Of a stretch of 64,000 nucleotides of DNA, positions 13,830 to 23,600 are shown in pieces. The notes beneath the pieces are model-generated. The model did no database searches and had not been told where the DNA came from. It worked only from the letters and a program-made list of their open reading frames with translations. The stretch spans positions 1 to 64,000 of the forward strand of contig CAAGCF010000004.1 in assembly GCA_900768265.1 (NCBI GenBank), in the 5' to 3' direction. The position numbers were made by a program, and so were the translations under genes. This DNA comes from an uncultured Collinsella sp. GTDB lineage: Bacteria; Actinomycetota; Coriobacteriia; Coriobacteriales; Coriobacteriaceae. Every line of letters starts with the position of its first letter. Position 1 is the first letter of the stretch.

Positions 13830-16283
13830 CTATCGCGATGCTGTCTGCGCGAGGCGAGCGCGAGCGATGGCGGCCTGACCGTAGGCGATGCAGCCGTCGT
13901 TGACGGGCACAGCGTGGGGGACCAAGACGGCAAGACCGGCGTCTTTGAGGTCGTGGGTAAGGAGCTGAAGCAAAAGCCGGTTCATGAACACACCGCCCGA
14001 GAGCGCGACGGTATCGAGGCCTTCGCGCTCACAGATCTCGCACGCGACGCGGGTCGTAGCGTGCGTAATGGCGATGTGAAACCCGAGGGCGAGCCTGTCG
14101 GCCGGCGCGCCTGTCTCGATTCCATTCAGAAGAGCTTCGATGAGCGGTTGGGGGTCCAAGGTGGGGGAGTCGTCGGCAGACGTGAATACGCCTGTATGAT
14201 TGCCGTCGAGACGAACGGGCTTACCTCCGAGCGCGCGCCAGGCGGCGGCTTCGAGTTCTATGGCGGGTTCGCCCTCGTAGGTTGCCTTGTCGCAGATGCC
14301 CAGAATCGCTGCCGCGGCATCAAAGAGACGCCCCATGCTGCTGGTGTGCGGGCTGTTGATGCCGCGCTCGATCATGGTGGCTGTCACGCTGCGCGTTTGC
14401 TCGTCGAGGCCGTCCAAAAGCCGAGCGGCACCTGGGTGCTCGAGCAGGCCGAGCTCGCTCAGCAGGGCAAAGGCATTGCGCCGGGCATCGCGCACGGATG
14501 CGGCACCGCCTGGCAGCGCCCAGGTGCGCAGGTGCGCGGCGCGTTCAAAATCGGCAAGGCCGGCGACAAGGAACTCACCGCCCCATATGGTGCCGTCGGT
14601 GCCGGCACCCGTACCATCGAAGGCAATACCGAGGACGTGCGCATCGGGCGCAAGCCGGCCTGCGACAATCGCCTCTGCCATTACGCTCGCGATGTGCGCA
14701 TGATGATGTTGGACTTCGATAAGCGGCAGATTGTGCTCCCGTGCCTGCTCGCGTGCCCACTGGCTCGACAGATAGCTGGGATGCATGTCGCAGGCCAGCG
14801 CGGCGGGCGTCAAGTCAAAAAGGTCTTCCAAGCGCGTGCGCGCGGCGCTCCAGGCATCGAAGGTCTCGCCGTTTTCAACATCGCCGATATGCTGCGACAC
14901 AAAACAGGCCGCCTCGCCGTCGGCGTCCTCGCGCGTGAGCGCGATCGTAGCTTTTTGCTGCGGCCCGCAGGCGAGCACGCAGGGCGCGACGGCGTCGAGT
15001 GCCGGCAGCGACAACGGTTGCGGCGCATATCCGCGCGCGCGACGCACAGGCATGGCGGCGCCATCGACCACGCGTACCACGGAGTCGTCGTAGCGCGAAA
15101 GGATCGCGCGGTCGTTGCCGAGCAGCGCGTCGGCAATGCCGGCGGCAACGAGGTGTTCCCAGGCAAGGCCGTCATCAGTTTCGATAGGTTCCTCGCTCAG
15201 GTTTCCGCTGGTCATGACCAGCGCGTGCATGTCATGCGACGCGGCAGCTGCAAGCAGCAGATGCTGAAGCGGTGTATAGGGGAGCATGACGCCGAGCTCG
15301 GGTAGATCGTGCGCGACGGATGGCGCGAGTGTGAGGGCGTCGGGGGAATCTCCCTCGCCAACAGCACACCGGCGCAACAGCACGATGGGGCGGATGCTAC
15401 CGGCTAGCAAGCCGCGCTCGGCATCGTCGACATGGCACAGTCGCTCAGTATCGGCAAGGCTGCGCACCATAACGGCAAGCGGCTTGTTGCTGCGGCGCTT
15501 GCGACGGCGCAGCTCGACCACCGCCTGCTCATTGGCGGCGTTACAGGCCAGATGGAATCCGCCCAGGCCCTTGATGGCGACAATACCGCCGCTGGCCAGC
15601 AACTCGACACAGCGGTCAATAATGGCATCGCTGGTTTCGCGCGTGCTGCCGACGGCTGGCGTCGCCCCCGAGCCCTCGAGCTCCATGTCGCCCGCCGCCT
15701 CGCGCCAGGTAATATGTGGCCCGCAGTCAAAGCAGGCATCGGGCTGCGCATGAAAGCGCCGGTCAAGCGGGTCGCCATACTCTGCGGCGCACTTGGGGCA
15801 CATGGGAAAGCAATCCATCGACGTGGCCGCTCGGTCATAAGGCAGCGATCGGATGATGGTAAAGCGTGGGCCGCAGTTGGTGCAGTTGATAAAGGGGTAG
15901 TGATAGCGTCGGTCGGCGGGGTCGAACAGCTCGCGCAGGCAGTCGTCACAGGTGGCGATATCGGGGGAGATGAGCGTCGTGTGCACGGTCTGATCCTGCG
16001 ACGCTACGATACGAAAGACCTGCTCATCGTCGGCATCCCAAGCGTCGGGCTCCAGGTCTGCAACAGCGACATGCTCAACGCGGGCCGCGGCCGGCGCGTG
16101 CTCCGACAGCGCGGCGACAAAGCCGTCGAGTGCCTCGACCGAAGCATGCGCCTCGATGTGCACGCCATCGCCCGCGTTGAACACCCAGCCGCAAATGCCA
16201 TGCGCCATAGCCTCGTGATACACAAATGGCCGCATGCCAACGCCCTGCACAATGCCCGTTACATGGATATGCACATGTCGCAT
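13830..16283 (-). CDS. hypF: Carbamoyltransferase HypF
   Basis: 817 residues. HypF makes carbamoyl-AMP from carbamoyl phosphate and ATP and passes the carbamoyl group to HypE. Domains in order: acylphosphatase (VTGIVQGVGMRPFVY, residues ~1-95), two zinc-finger-like Cys pairs (CDDCLRE, CTNCGPRF, CPKCAAEY, CFDCGPH; ~105-200), YrdC-like (~215-400, GGIVAIKGLGGFHLAC), and a Kae1-like C-terminal domain with VQHHHAHIASVMAE and GIAFDGTGAGTDGTIWGGE. Start: ATG at 16283 with AAGGAGG upstream. It follows nikR on the same strand after 58 bp containing a short hairpin (AACCTGCC/GGCAGGT). Confidence 0.97.
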   Translation of the reverse strand: MRHVHIHVTGIVQGVGMRPFVYHEAMAHGICGWVFNAGDGVHIEAHASVEALDGFVAALSEHAPAAARVEHVAVADLEPDAWDADDEQVFRIVASQDQTVHTTLISPDIATCDDCLRELFDPADRRYHYPFINCTNCGPRFTIIRSLPYDRAATSMDCFPMCPKCAAEYGDPLDRRFHAQPDACFDCGPHITWREAAGDMELEGSGATPAVGSTRETSDAIIDRCVELLASGGIVAIKGLGGFHLACNAANEQAVVELRRRKRRSNKPLAVMVRSLADTERLCHVDDAERGLLAGSIRPIVLLRRCAVGEGDSPDALTLAPSVAHDLPELGVMLPYTPLQHLLLAAAASHDMHALVMTSGNLSEEPIETDDGLAWEHLVAAGIADALLGNDRAILSRYDDSVVRVVDGAAMPVRRARGYAPQPLSLPALDAVAPCVLACGPQQKATIALTREDADGEAACFVSQHIGDVENGETFDAWSAARTRLEDLFDLTPAALACDMHPSYLSSQWAREQAREHNLPLIEVQHHHAHIASVMAEAIVAGRLAPDAHVLGIAFDGTGAGTDGTIWGGEFLVAGLADFERAAHLRTWALPGGAASVRDARRNAFALLSELGLLEHPGAARLLDGLDEQTRSVTATMIERGINSPHTSSMGRLFDAAAAILGICDKATYEGEPAIELEAAAWRALGGKPVRLDGNHTGVFTSADDSPTLDPQPLIEALLNGIETGAPADRLALGFHIAITHATTRVACEICEREGLDTVALSGGVFMNRLLLQLLTHDLKDAGLAVLVPHAVPVNDGCIAYGQAAIARARLAQTASR

Positions 16284-16341
16284 GCGACCCTCCTTCGTTG
16301 AAACCTGCCCCTTCTTGGCAGGTGCGCCGCGCAAAGACCCG

Positions 16342-16836
16342 CTACAGCCCCAGGCTCTGCTTGGTGGCGGCGCAGGTGAGCTCGCCGTGCTTAACGCCGC
16401 GTAGTCCCAGCAACCGGTCCGCCAGCTCGTAGACGCGTTTGCCGCGACCCTTGAGCGCCAGAATCTCCAGGCAGTTGTGGTGGTCCAGATGCACGTGCAT
16501 GGTCGAGACGATCTCGTCGGTGTAGTCGTGCTGTACCTCGTCCAGACGGCGCGTCAGATCGCCGGTATGGTGGTCATAGATCATGGTGAGCGAACCGATG
16601 ACCTGCTCGTCGGGCGTGCGCATCTGCTCCTTGGCGATCGAGGCGCGAATCAGATCGCGTACGGCCTCGGATCGGTTAGCCACATCACCGCGGCGCGCAA
16701 TCTGCTCGTCAAAGCGGCGCAGCAGGTCGTCGGGCGCGGTGACCGAAAAGCGGACCAGCTCGGAGCTGGAGCCGCTGTAGCGGCAGCTCGCATCGTCGTC
16801 CACACCGTGATCGTGCGCGTGCTCGTGCTCGGCCAC
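16342..16836 (-). CDS. nikR: Nickel-responsive regulator NikR
   Basis: 164 residues. Ribbon-helix-helix DNA-binding domain at ~27-72 (ELVRFSVTAPDDLLRRFDEQ) and a C-terminal ACT-like nickel-binding domain. HVHLDHHNCLE contains the His and Cys ligands of the high-affinity Ni site; an upstream His in IYDHHTGD supplies another. The N-terminus has an extra His-rich stretch (MAEHEHAHDHG) not found in the E. coli protein, which may bind metal. GTG start one base after the stop of the small His-rich gene, so the two are probably co-translated. Being first in the hyp run, it likely couples hydrogenase maturation to nickel supply. Confidence 0.93.
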   Translation of the reverse strand: MAEHEHAHDHGVDDDASCRYSGSSSELVRFSVTAPDDLLRRFDEQIARRGDVANRSEAVRDLIRASIAKEQMRTPDEQVIGSLTMIYDHHTGDLTRRLDEVQHDYTDEIVSTMHVHLDHHNCLEILALKGRGKRVYELADRLLGLRGVKHGELTCAATKQSLGL

Positions 16837-16837
16837 G

Positions 16838-17086
16838 TTACACCAGTTTCACAGAGCCGACGGAGTTGTGATCTGCCTCGATGGCCTCCTCGTAGCCCTC
16901 GAGCGCATCGTGTGCCTCGTGCAGCGCAGACATGGCGGCCTCGAGCTTGGCGCCAATGCGCTCCATGTCAAAGTTCTCGGTCGCATGCAGCAGCTGATGG
17001 CTCCACTCGTGAGCGAGCCCAATGGTGTCGTCGACCTGCTTGACGCTCATGGCAAGCTGGCTCATGTTCATTCCGACGTCATGCAT
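16838..17086 (-). CDS. Small His-rich helical protein of unknown function, first gene of the nikR-hyp run
   Basis: 82 residues, probably all helical, with His at positions 2, 27, 30, 34, 55, 58 and 74, several with helical spacing (for example HEWSHQLLH). I do not recognise a named family. Start: ATG at 17086 preceded by AAGGAGA. It ends one base before nikR and leads the nikR-hypF-C-D-E run. A role in nickel storage, delivery or sensing is inferred only from position and His content. HypB, which normally carries a His-rich nickel-binding stretch, is absent from the window. Confidence 0.75.
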   Translation of the reverse strand: MHDVGMNMSQLAMSVKQVDDTIGLAHEWSHQLLHATENFDMERIGAKLEAAMSALHEAHDALEGYEEAIEADHNSVGSVKLV

Positions 17087-17156
17087 GGGGATCTCCTTTT
17101 GTACGGGGCGATATGGTGGTTCAGATTCTACTACGCCCGCCTTGGGCGCCGCCGCA

Positions 17157-17195
17157 TAAGAAAACGGGCGCGAGTCCGTCTGACCCGCACCCGTT
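17157..17195 (-). terminator. Rho-independent terminator after trxA (minus strand)
   Basis: On the minus strand an imperfect stem beginning AACGGGTGCGGGTC pairs with GGACTCGCGCCCGTT around loop AGAC and is followed by TTCTTAT. It separates trxA from the nikR-hyp run. Confidence 0.7.
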
Positions 17196-17306
17196 CACTG
17201 GGGGCTGTTTGTGTCTACCATACTATCCGTGGTCGCATGCCTTGCGTTTGGCACTCCGGCGAGCGGTGCGAAACCGCTCATGGACGGCAGGCAAGTAACA
17301 AGCGTA

Positions 17307-17627
17307 TTACAGATGTTTCTCCAACAGTGCCTGAAGCCTTGCCTTGGGTAAGGCGCCGACCGAGCGGTCGACCTCTTCGCCGTTCTTAAAGACGATCAGC
17401 GTGGGGATGCTCATGACGCCAAACTTCATGGCCAGGTCCTGGTTGTCGTCGACGTTGCACTTGGCCACAGCCAGCTTGCCGGCCAGCTCGTCGGCAACCT
17501 CGTCTACGATGGGCGAGAGCGAGCGGCAGGGGCCGCACCACGGGGCCCAAAAATCAACCAATACGGGCAGGCTATCGTTGACGACAGCGTCGAAGTTCTC
17601 GGGGGTAATCTGCTTAATGTCAGCCAT
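17307..17627 (-). CDS. trxA: Thioredoxin
   Basis: 106 residues, standard length. Reduces protein disulfides with electrons from thioredoxin reductase; cytoplasmic. Active site WCGPC at about residue 30-34 (VLVDFWAPWCGPC), the cis-Pro loop in VMSIPTLIVFKNGEE, and a normal C-terminal helix. Start: ATG at 17627 with GGAGG eight bases upstream. It is monocistronic and divergent from the gene at 17764, with a hairpin terminator downstream. Confidence 0.96.
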   Translation of the reverse strand: MADIKQITPENFDAVVNDSLPVLVDFWAPWCGPCRSLSPIVDEVADELAGKLAVAKCNVDDNQDLAMKFGVMSIPTLIVFKNGEEVDRSVGALPKARLQALLEKHL

Positions 17628-17763
17628 GGTGACCTCCATAATGCGACGCGGCTCGGCCGCGTAAAAATCAGTACGACCGTGCTTATACCCAGCGGCTCGC
17701 AAAGCAACCACTCGCGGGCGGCTCTTTTATATAATGGTGGGCACGCAAACGATTGGAGAGCGC

Positions 17764-18339
17764 ATGCCCACGTCACAAAGCCAGAAAAAAGAAGCCATCG
17801 CTCAGGCGACCGAGCAGGAGCTCGCGTCGCTTGCAGATCGCGGTGTGCGTATCGCGGGCAATGCGTGCTCGCCGATTGTGCTGGTCAAAGGCGATTTGGA
17901 TGAAGCCGAGTGCTCGGGCGGCGAGCTGGCCGCCGGCGCGGATGGCGCCGCGTTGCGCAAGGCGCTCGGCGCCATCGGATATGCCCCCGAGGATTTTTGC
18001 GTGCTGGCAAGCGTCGCCGGCGCGGGCGACGGAGCGGTCGCGGCGGGCGATGCCCTGACGTGTGACCTGTTCCGCGAGGCGCTGGAGACCTTGGACCCCG
18101 AGGCGGTGCTGCTGCTGGACAACAGCGCGGCCGATGTCATGCGCGAGACCTATGCCGATATGCTTGTGGCGATTGATGACTTTGACACCGCCATGCTCAA
18201 GCCCGGCTTGGTCGCCCATGTGCAGGGGCGCCGCGTGCTGGCGCTCGACGGTTTTGAGGCGGCGCTCACCGACAAGGCCGCCAAGCAGCGCATGTGGGCC
18301 TACATTAAGCAGCTGACCCCGGCGGCTGCACCGCTGTAG
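17764..18339 (+). CDS. Conserved hypothetical protein with faint uracil-DNA-glycosylase-like layout
   Basis: 191 residues, acidic, no signal peptide. I do not recognise it firmly. The order of segments recalls the UDG superfamily: GNACSPIVLVKGD near the start, GAIGYAPEDFCVLASV, LDPEAVLLLDNSAADVM, and a C-terminal AAKQRMWAYIKQL like the end of family-4/5 UDGs. The catalytic GEAPG-type motif and HPS-type loop are missing, so a non-catalytic relative is the most that can be suggested. Start: ATG at 17764 with GGAGAG upstream; a TATAAT lies at 17730-17735. It converges on the histidine kinase gene with only 18 bp between. Confidence 0.7.
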   Translation: MPTSQSQKKEAIAQATEQELASLADRGVRIAGNACSPIVLVKGDLDEAECSGGELAAGADGAALRKALGAIGYAPEDFCVLASVAGAGDGAVAAGDALTCDLFREALETLDPEAVLLLDNSAADVMRETYADMLVAIDDFDTAMLKPGLVAHVQGRRVLALDGFEAALTDKAAKQRMWAYIKQLTPAAAPL

Positions 18340-18357
18340 CGAGGCTGGCGGCAGCCC

Positions 18358-19635
18358 CTACATCACGGCGCGCAGCTCAAACCGGTCGCCGTTAATGCGG
18401 AACTGGCAGTTGCCGTTCATGCGCTCGACGGCAAGTTTAATGCTCTTGATGCCAAAACCGTGCCCAGTGTGCTGAGCCACGGGCATGCCGTCGACCATGT
18501 GCGGCGCACGGCCAAACGTGTTGGAAACCAGCAATAGAAGCTGACCGTCTTCGTAGCGAAGGTCCAGGTCGACAAACCGCTTGCCTTCGGGGGCGGCGCT
18601 CGCCGCGGCGATGGCATTGTCCAGGGCGTTCGATACCACACTGAATAGATCGACATCGCCCACGTGGACGGTTTCGGGCACGGCGGCGCGCAGGTCGGCG
18701 GTGATGCCGTGCGCGTTGATGTCCGCGGAAAGCGACGAGAGCGCAATGTTGACCGTTTCGTTGGCGCAGTAGCGGCGCACGGCGGTGCGGTCGTTGGTCT
18801 CGCAGAGCGCGTCGATGCGCTCGAGCGCCTCATCGGTGTGACCCTCTTCGATCAGGGCCGCTAGACCGCGCAGGTAGTGGCGCATGTCGTGACGGAGAAC
18901 CGAGAGCTCGCGTCCGGACTGGCGCCAGGCTTCGAGCTCTTTGATGGCCGCGCTGTCGCGGGTCGCGAGCATCCAGCGCTCGCGCTCGGCGATTTCCTTT
19001 GCCTCGTATTCGCGAAGGTAGACGGCAAGAAACATAAGGTAGAATGCGCAGAGGGCGAACGCCAAAAACTCAACGGTTACCACCGAGCCCGAGTGGAAGA
19101 GCGTGGTATAGACGTTGGTGGCGTAGTCGAAGATGTAGTAGACGAGCGGCAGGATGAGCAGAATCTCCAGCTCGGTGGGGCTTTTGATCGCCAGGCGGGG
19201 GCCAATGTCGCTTGCCCAATGCAATAAGACGGCAAAGACGCCGAGCGTGGTGATGATGCGCGCCACGTAGTACGCGACCTGCGAATCGGTGGCGGCGAAT
19301 GCGGCGATGCCCATCCAGTTGCTGAACTGGCAGCTCAGATAGGCACTGGTAACGCCCAGGATGGCGAGCAGCGGACTCAGGCGATAGCGTACGCACAGGT
19401 AGACGACAAGCGGCAGATGCACGACGAGCGGATAGGCCTGACGGGCGAAAAGCTCGCCGCCGACGGCATTGGCGAGGCCAAATGCGCATCCGGTTACGGT
19501 GCCGACCCCCACCAGTTCGAGCGAATGGCGGCCGTTGATCTCGACACCGCACAGAGCCGCCGAGGCAAAGACGCCAAAGAGCAACGTCGTCGCATGGTGG
19601 ATTGCCCAAAGTACCAGTTCTGCCGAGGAAAGCAT
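18358..19635 (-). CDS. Membrane sensor histidine kinase, AgrC/GHKL type
   Basis: 425 residues. The N-terminal ~200 residues form about six membrane segments, as in AgrC-like peptide sensors. A coiled linker follows, then LRHDMRHYLRGL with the phosphorylated His, the N box SNALDNAIAAA and the G box GHGFGIKSIK of a GHKL ATPase domain. It should phosphorylate the LytTR regulator encoded just upstream. Start: ATG at 19635 with GGGAG upstream. The regulator stop and this start overlap by one base (TGATG). No AgrB/AgrD-like peptide gene is visible nearby. Confidence 0.92.
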   Translation of the reverse strand: MLSSAELVLWAIHHATTLLFGVFASAALCGVEINGRHSLELVGVGTVTGCAFGLANAVGGELFARQAYPLVVHLPLVVYLCVRYRLSPLLAILGVTSAYLSCQFSNWMGIAAFAATDSQVAYYVARIITTLGVFAVLLHWASDIGPRLAIKSPTELEILLILPLVYYIFDYATNVYTTLFHSGSVVTVEFLAFALCAFYLMFLAVYLREYEAKEIAERERWMLATRDSAAIKELEAWRQSGRELSVLRHDMRHYLRGLAALIEEGHTDEALERIDALCETNDRTAVRRYCANETVNIALSSLSADINAHGITADLRAAVPETVHVGDVDLFSVVSNALDNAIAAASAAPEGKRFVDLDLRYEDGQLLLLVSNTFGRAPHMVDGMPVAQHTGHGFGIKSIKLAVERMNGNCQFRINGDRFELRAVM

Positions 19636-20357
19636 CAGCGTCTCCCGCCCTCGAACCGCACTGCAAAGTAGGCGTCTTGGAATCCCTGCTTGCAGCTGCG
19701 CGCGAGCGGTATGCACGCGCCCGAGCGCATGACGATTTCCGTGCGGTTAAAGTGGTCGATGTTGCGCAGATTGACCTGGTAGCTGCGGTGGCACTTAAAG
19801 AAGGTCGCATTTTGGGCCAGTCGGTCCTCGATGCTGCGGAACGGCTCGAGCGCCTCGATATCGCGGCCATCGCGCAGGTGGAAGATCACGTGCTTGTTGC
19901 GGGCCTCGGCATATTCGATATCGGATAGGCGCAGGGCATGGTAGCCAAAGGACGTCTTGATGACGAGCTCGTCGGTCGCCGCCGGACGCAGGCTCGACAG
20001 CTCGTCGAGCAGTTGCGCCACGCGCTCGTAGGTCACGGGTTTGAGCAGGTAGTCGAAGGCGCGGACCTCGTAGGACTCAAGCGCGAACTCGGGCGATGAG
20101 GTGAGGAACACCAAGCGCACGGCGGTGTCGGATTGGCGCAGCTCGCGGGCGGTGTCCATGCCGTTGACGAGCGGCATGATCATGTCGAGCATGATGATGT
20201 CGGCGCGCGATGCGGCATGGCGTGCCAGCAGGTCCTCGCCGCGCGTAACGAGTGCAACATCGACCGCCGCACCCGTCTCGGCCGACCAGCGGTTGATCAT
20301 GCGGTGCAGGTTATCTAGAAAGGCGACGTCGTCGTCGCAGGCGATGATTTTGAGCAT
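19635..20357 (-). CDS. LytTR-family response regulator
   Basis: 240 residues. Receiver domain ~1-120 with acidic pocket (IIACDDD), phospho-acceptor Asp in IIMLDMIMP, and conserved Thr and Lys in VFLTSS and YLLKPV. The C-terminal ~100 residues are a LytTR DNA-binding domain (IEYAEARNKHVIFHLRDG, FFKCHRSYQVNLRNID). This class binds paired direct repeats upstream of target promoters. Start: ATG at 20357 with GGGGG upstream. It is transcribed divergently from the giant surface protein gene across 243 bp, making that gene a plausible target. Confidence 0.93.
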   Translation of the reverse strand: MLKIIACDDDVAFLDNLHRMINRWSAETGAAVDVALVTRGEDLLARHAASRADIIMLDMIMPLVNGMDTARELRQSDTAVRLVFLTSSPEFALESYEVRAFDYLLKPVTYERVAQLLDELSSLRPAATDELVIKTSFGYHALRLSDIEYAEARNKHVIFHLRDGRDIEALEPFRSIEDRLAQNATFFKCHRSYQVNLRNIDHFNRTEIVMRSGACIPLARSCKQGFQDAYFAVRFEGGRR

Positions 20358-20600
20358 ATTGGGCCCCCTTAGTACCTCGATTTTGCCATATCGTGCACGC
20401 GCCACCCGCGGGGGTGCGTTCCATTTGCGCCCCACGGTACGCAACTCGCGCCGAGCGGCGGGGTGTCAGTTTTGGTGACCTCACAATACTCCATGGATAC
20501 ACATATCGATCGATGCCGGCGGTCGGACGGGGAATCAGACCGACCGCCGGCGCCAAGCGATGGCGGTCATCGCGAAAGCATAGGGGTAAGGGGAGCTGTG

Positions 20601-23600
20601 ATGAGGGAGAAGAAGATGGGGATGCGCAGACTTGCTGCTTGCGTGCTGGCTGCAGCGCTGGCGCTTGGGGGTGCGGCGACGACGCTCGCCACGCCTACGG
20701 TAGCGGAGGCGTATCCGTACACCGCGACCAAACCTAAACACTTGAAAAGTGAGCTTTCGTATGGCGAAAGCGACGTAATCCAACTTTCCGGCGGCAAAGA
20801 CTACTGGTTTGCCGGTACGGTCGATATCGACCACTATGAGGTCGAGGGCGGTACCAAGGAGAATCCGACTCGCCTGTATTTCACCAACAGCTCGTCTCTG
20901 GGCGGCCCGCTGACCGTCAAGCGTGACCTCACGTATTCGCAGCATCCCCTCTTTGTGCTTAAGGGCGGTTACGTCGAGTTCATCGGTGATTCGGGCGCCT
21001 CGACCGAGGTCCGCTGTGATGGAAAAACGTTTTTGAGCGATAGCAACGATTACGAAGCGCGTGGAGGTGTCGATAAGCCGAATACAGGCAAGAGCCTCAA
21101 CCTTGTCGTGAAAAACCTCAAGCTTGTTTCAAGGACCGATAACGATGATACCGTTCGGGCAATCACGCTCTATGGAACCATGGGTGCGGGGGAGACGGCC
21201 AGCTTCACGAACGTGAATGTCAGCGGTTGGAAATGCTGCAAGAACAACGCATTCAAGGTTGACCAGGATAATGAAATCTACGAAGCCTCGCCGGCACCTG
21301 TGACTATCAGGGGCAGCCAGGTCGCGGTGGATGCAACGTTTGTCAACTGCACGTTTAAGAATAATAGTGATGACTGCGTCGGCGCCTTGAGCGTGGTCGG
21401 GCGAGCGAAGTCCCCCAAGGTCACGTTGAGCGGCTGCACGTTCGAAAACAACAGTCAGGGAATGATTGCATGCGACGAGATGAAGTTCGAGAGCGGCCAT
21501 GTGCATGCGGGCAATATTGGCGTCAAAAATGCCAAAGTTACCCTGAATAACTGCAGCATTCGTTCGACGAGCGATACGTCATGGAATGGACCCTGCTCTT
21601 ATATGTTCAAGGTGTGGGATATTCAATATCAGATGCACATGACGAGCGCCATTGCGGTGGCAAAGGATGCGTCGTGCACCATAAACGATACGGTTATCAA
21701 TGATTCGTACGTGTTCCCCTCTGATTATTTCAACGGTCGCGACATAAGCGGTCAGGACGAGAAGCGCTGCACGGTTTACGCTCTCGGTTCTGTGACGCTC
21801 GCTGGCAACACGAAGGTCACCACGGTCAAGGCGAAGGGCATCGACGCATCCGATGTCGGTAGCTACGGCAAGGTTCACGTCGATAAGTCTTTTACGGGCG
21901 AAGCCGTCCTGTCTGTCGACGATACCAAGTTCGATCCCGAGTCCAATAAGCAGTACTACTACTATGAGTATGTGAACCTTGGCACGAGCGATCTTTCGCA
22001 GGAGGATCTTGCGAGCAGGCTCAAGTTTGCTAATGCCGACCTTGCATACGACGTTACCGATGGCAAGGTCAAGGTTGTCCATCGCAAGCACGAGCACGAG
22101 TGGACCTATTCCGCCAACAAGGATGGGTACAGCATCGCGGCTACGTGCAACGGACAGTATGAGGCCTCACACTGTGTCTACTCCAGGGATGGCGAGAAGA
22201 TCTCGCTGATGTCGTCCAAGAGCGGCGACCTGAGCTTTACCTACAACGGTAAGCCGCGCGATGCCGTGCTTGCTACGACTAAGCCGTCTCAAAAGGACAA
22301 CGCTGTAGCCCAGGGCAAGGTAAAGATTGTGAGCGCGCGGTTCTATAGGGGCGTGGATGACAATAATCCCCAGGGCATCGAGATGGAAGGGTCGCAGCCG
22401 TGCGATGCGGGCACCTATCGCGTGGTGGCGACGGTCGCCATCGAGGGACAGAACGATGTCACGCTCGAGCGCGTGTTCAAGATCGATGGAATTAAGCTAA
22501 ATACTTGCAAGGTCGAGGTGCTCAATAACGACACAGTCAAGAATAACTTGCCAGCGTTCAAGTGGACGGGCGAGAAGATCACTCCGCAATTTAAGGTGAC
22601 TGCAACGGTCGATGGTGAGACAGTTGACCTCAGGTTGGGTGTGGACTATGAGTTCGATCAAGACCGTGGAGATCGGGACGGTACCGATCCCGGTACGTAT
22701 AGAACCTGGCTGTGGGGCTTGGGCAACTTTGCTTATGGTCAGAGTTTCTACTGGAGCATCTACGGCACGCAGTTCGAGAATGTTCAGGCCAAGGGCTTTG
22801 ACGGTACCTATGATGGTAAGGCTCACTCGCCGTCGGTGACGGTCGACAACGCCCCCGAGGGCATGCAGATCGAATATAGCGTCGATGGTGGCTTGCTGTA
22901 CGAAGACCGAATCCCCTCCTATACCAATGTCACGCGCGATGTCTATGACAACGTGTGTGCCGAGACAATTAAGTACCGTATTACCGCACCCGACTACGTG
23001 CCGGTGGAGGGCGAGCTCGAGATAAAGATCACCCCCGCCGAACAGGCTGCTCCCAAGGACGTTAAGACGACGGCCGCGACCGGACATGCCTTGGCGGATG
23101 GCAGCATCGACGGGATTGATAACACCTACGAGTGGAAAGCCGAAGCCGCCGGCGACTATCAGTGGATTGCCGAAGGCGAGACGTCGGTTAAGGGCCTCGC
23201 CGCTGGCAAATACAGCGTTCGTCTTAAGGCCGACCGTAACCATAACGCCTCTGAGGCCCTGACGGTTGAGGTCAAGGACGGCCCCAAGAAGGCCGACGGT
23301 AGCGGTTGGAAGCACGACGACGCCGAGCACTGGAACACCTGCACCTGCGGCAAGGAGGACGTTGACCGCGCCCAGCACGACTTTGAGTGGGTCGTCGACC
23401 AGGACGCCACGGCCGATAAGCCCGGTTCCAAGCACGAGCGCTGCAAGACGTGCGGCTACGAGCGCGAGTCTATCGAGATTCCGGCTTTCGGTATTACCGG
23501 CTACTCGGGTATCTACGATGGCGAAAAGCACGGCGTGACGGTTAACGCCGAGACCGTCGCATCTATCCAGTATCGCGAGAAGGGCGAGAAGAAGTGGAGC

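Noticed and set aside
20358..20600. LytTR direct-repeat binding sites upstream of the surface protein
   Set aside because: One loose half-site (CAGTTTTGG near 20468) was seen but no convincing pair with the expected spacing, so it is not listed as a feature.
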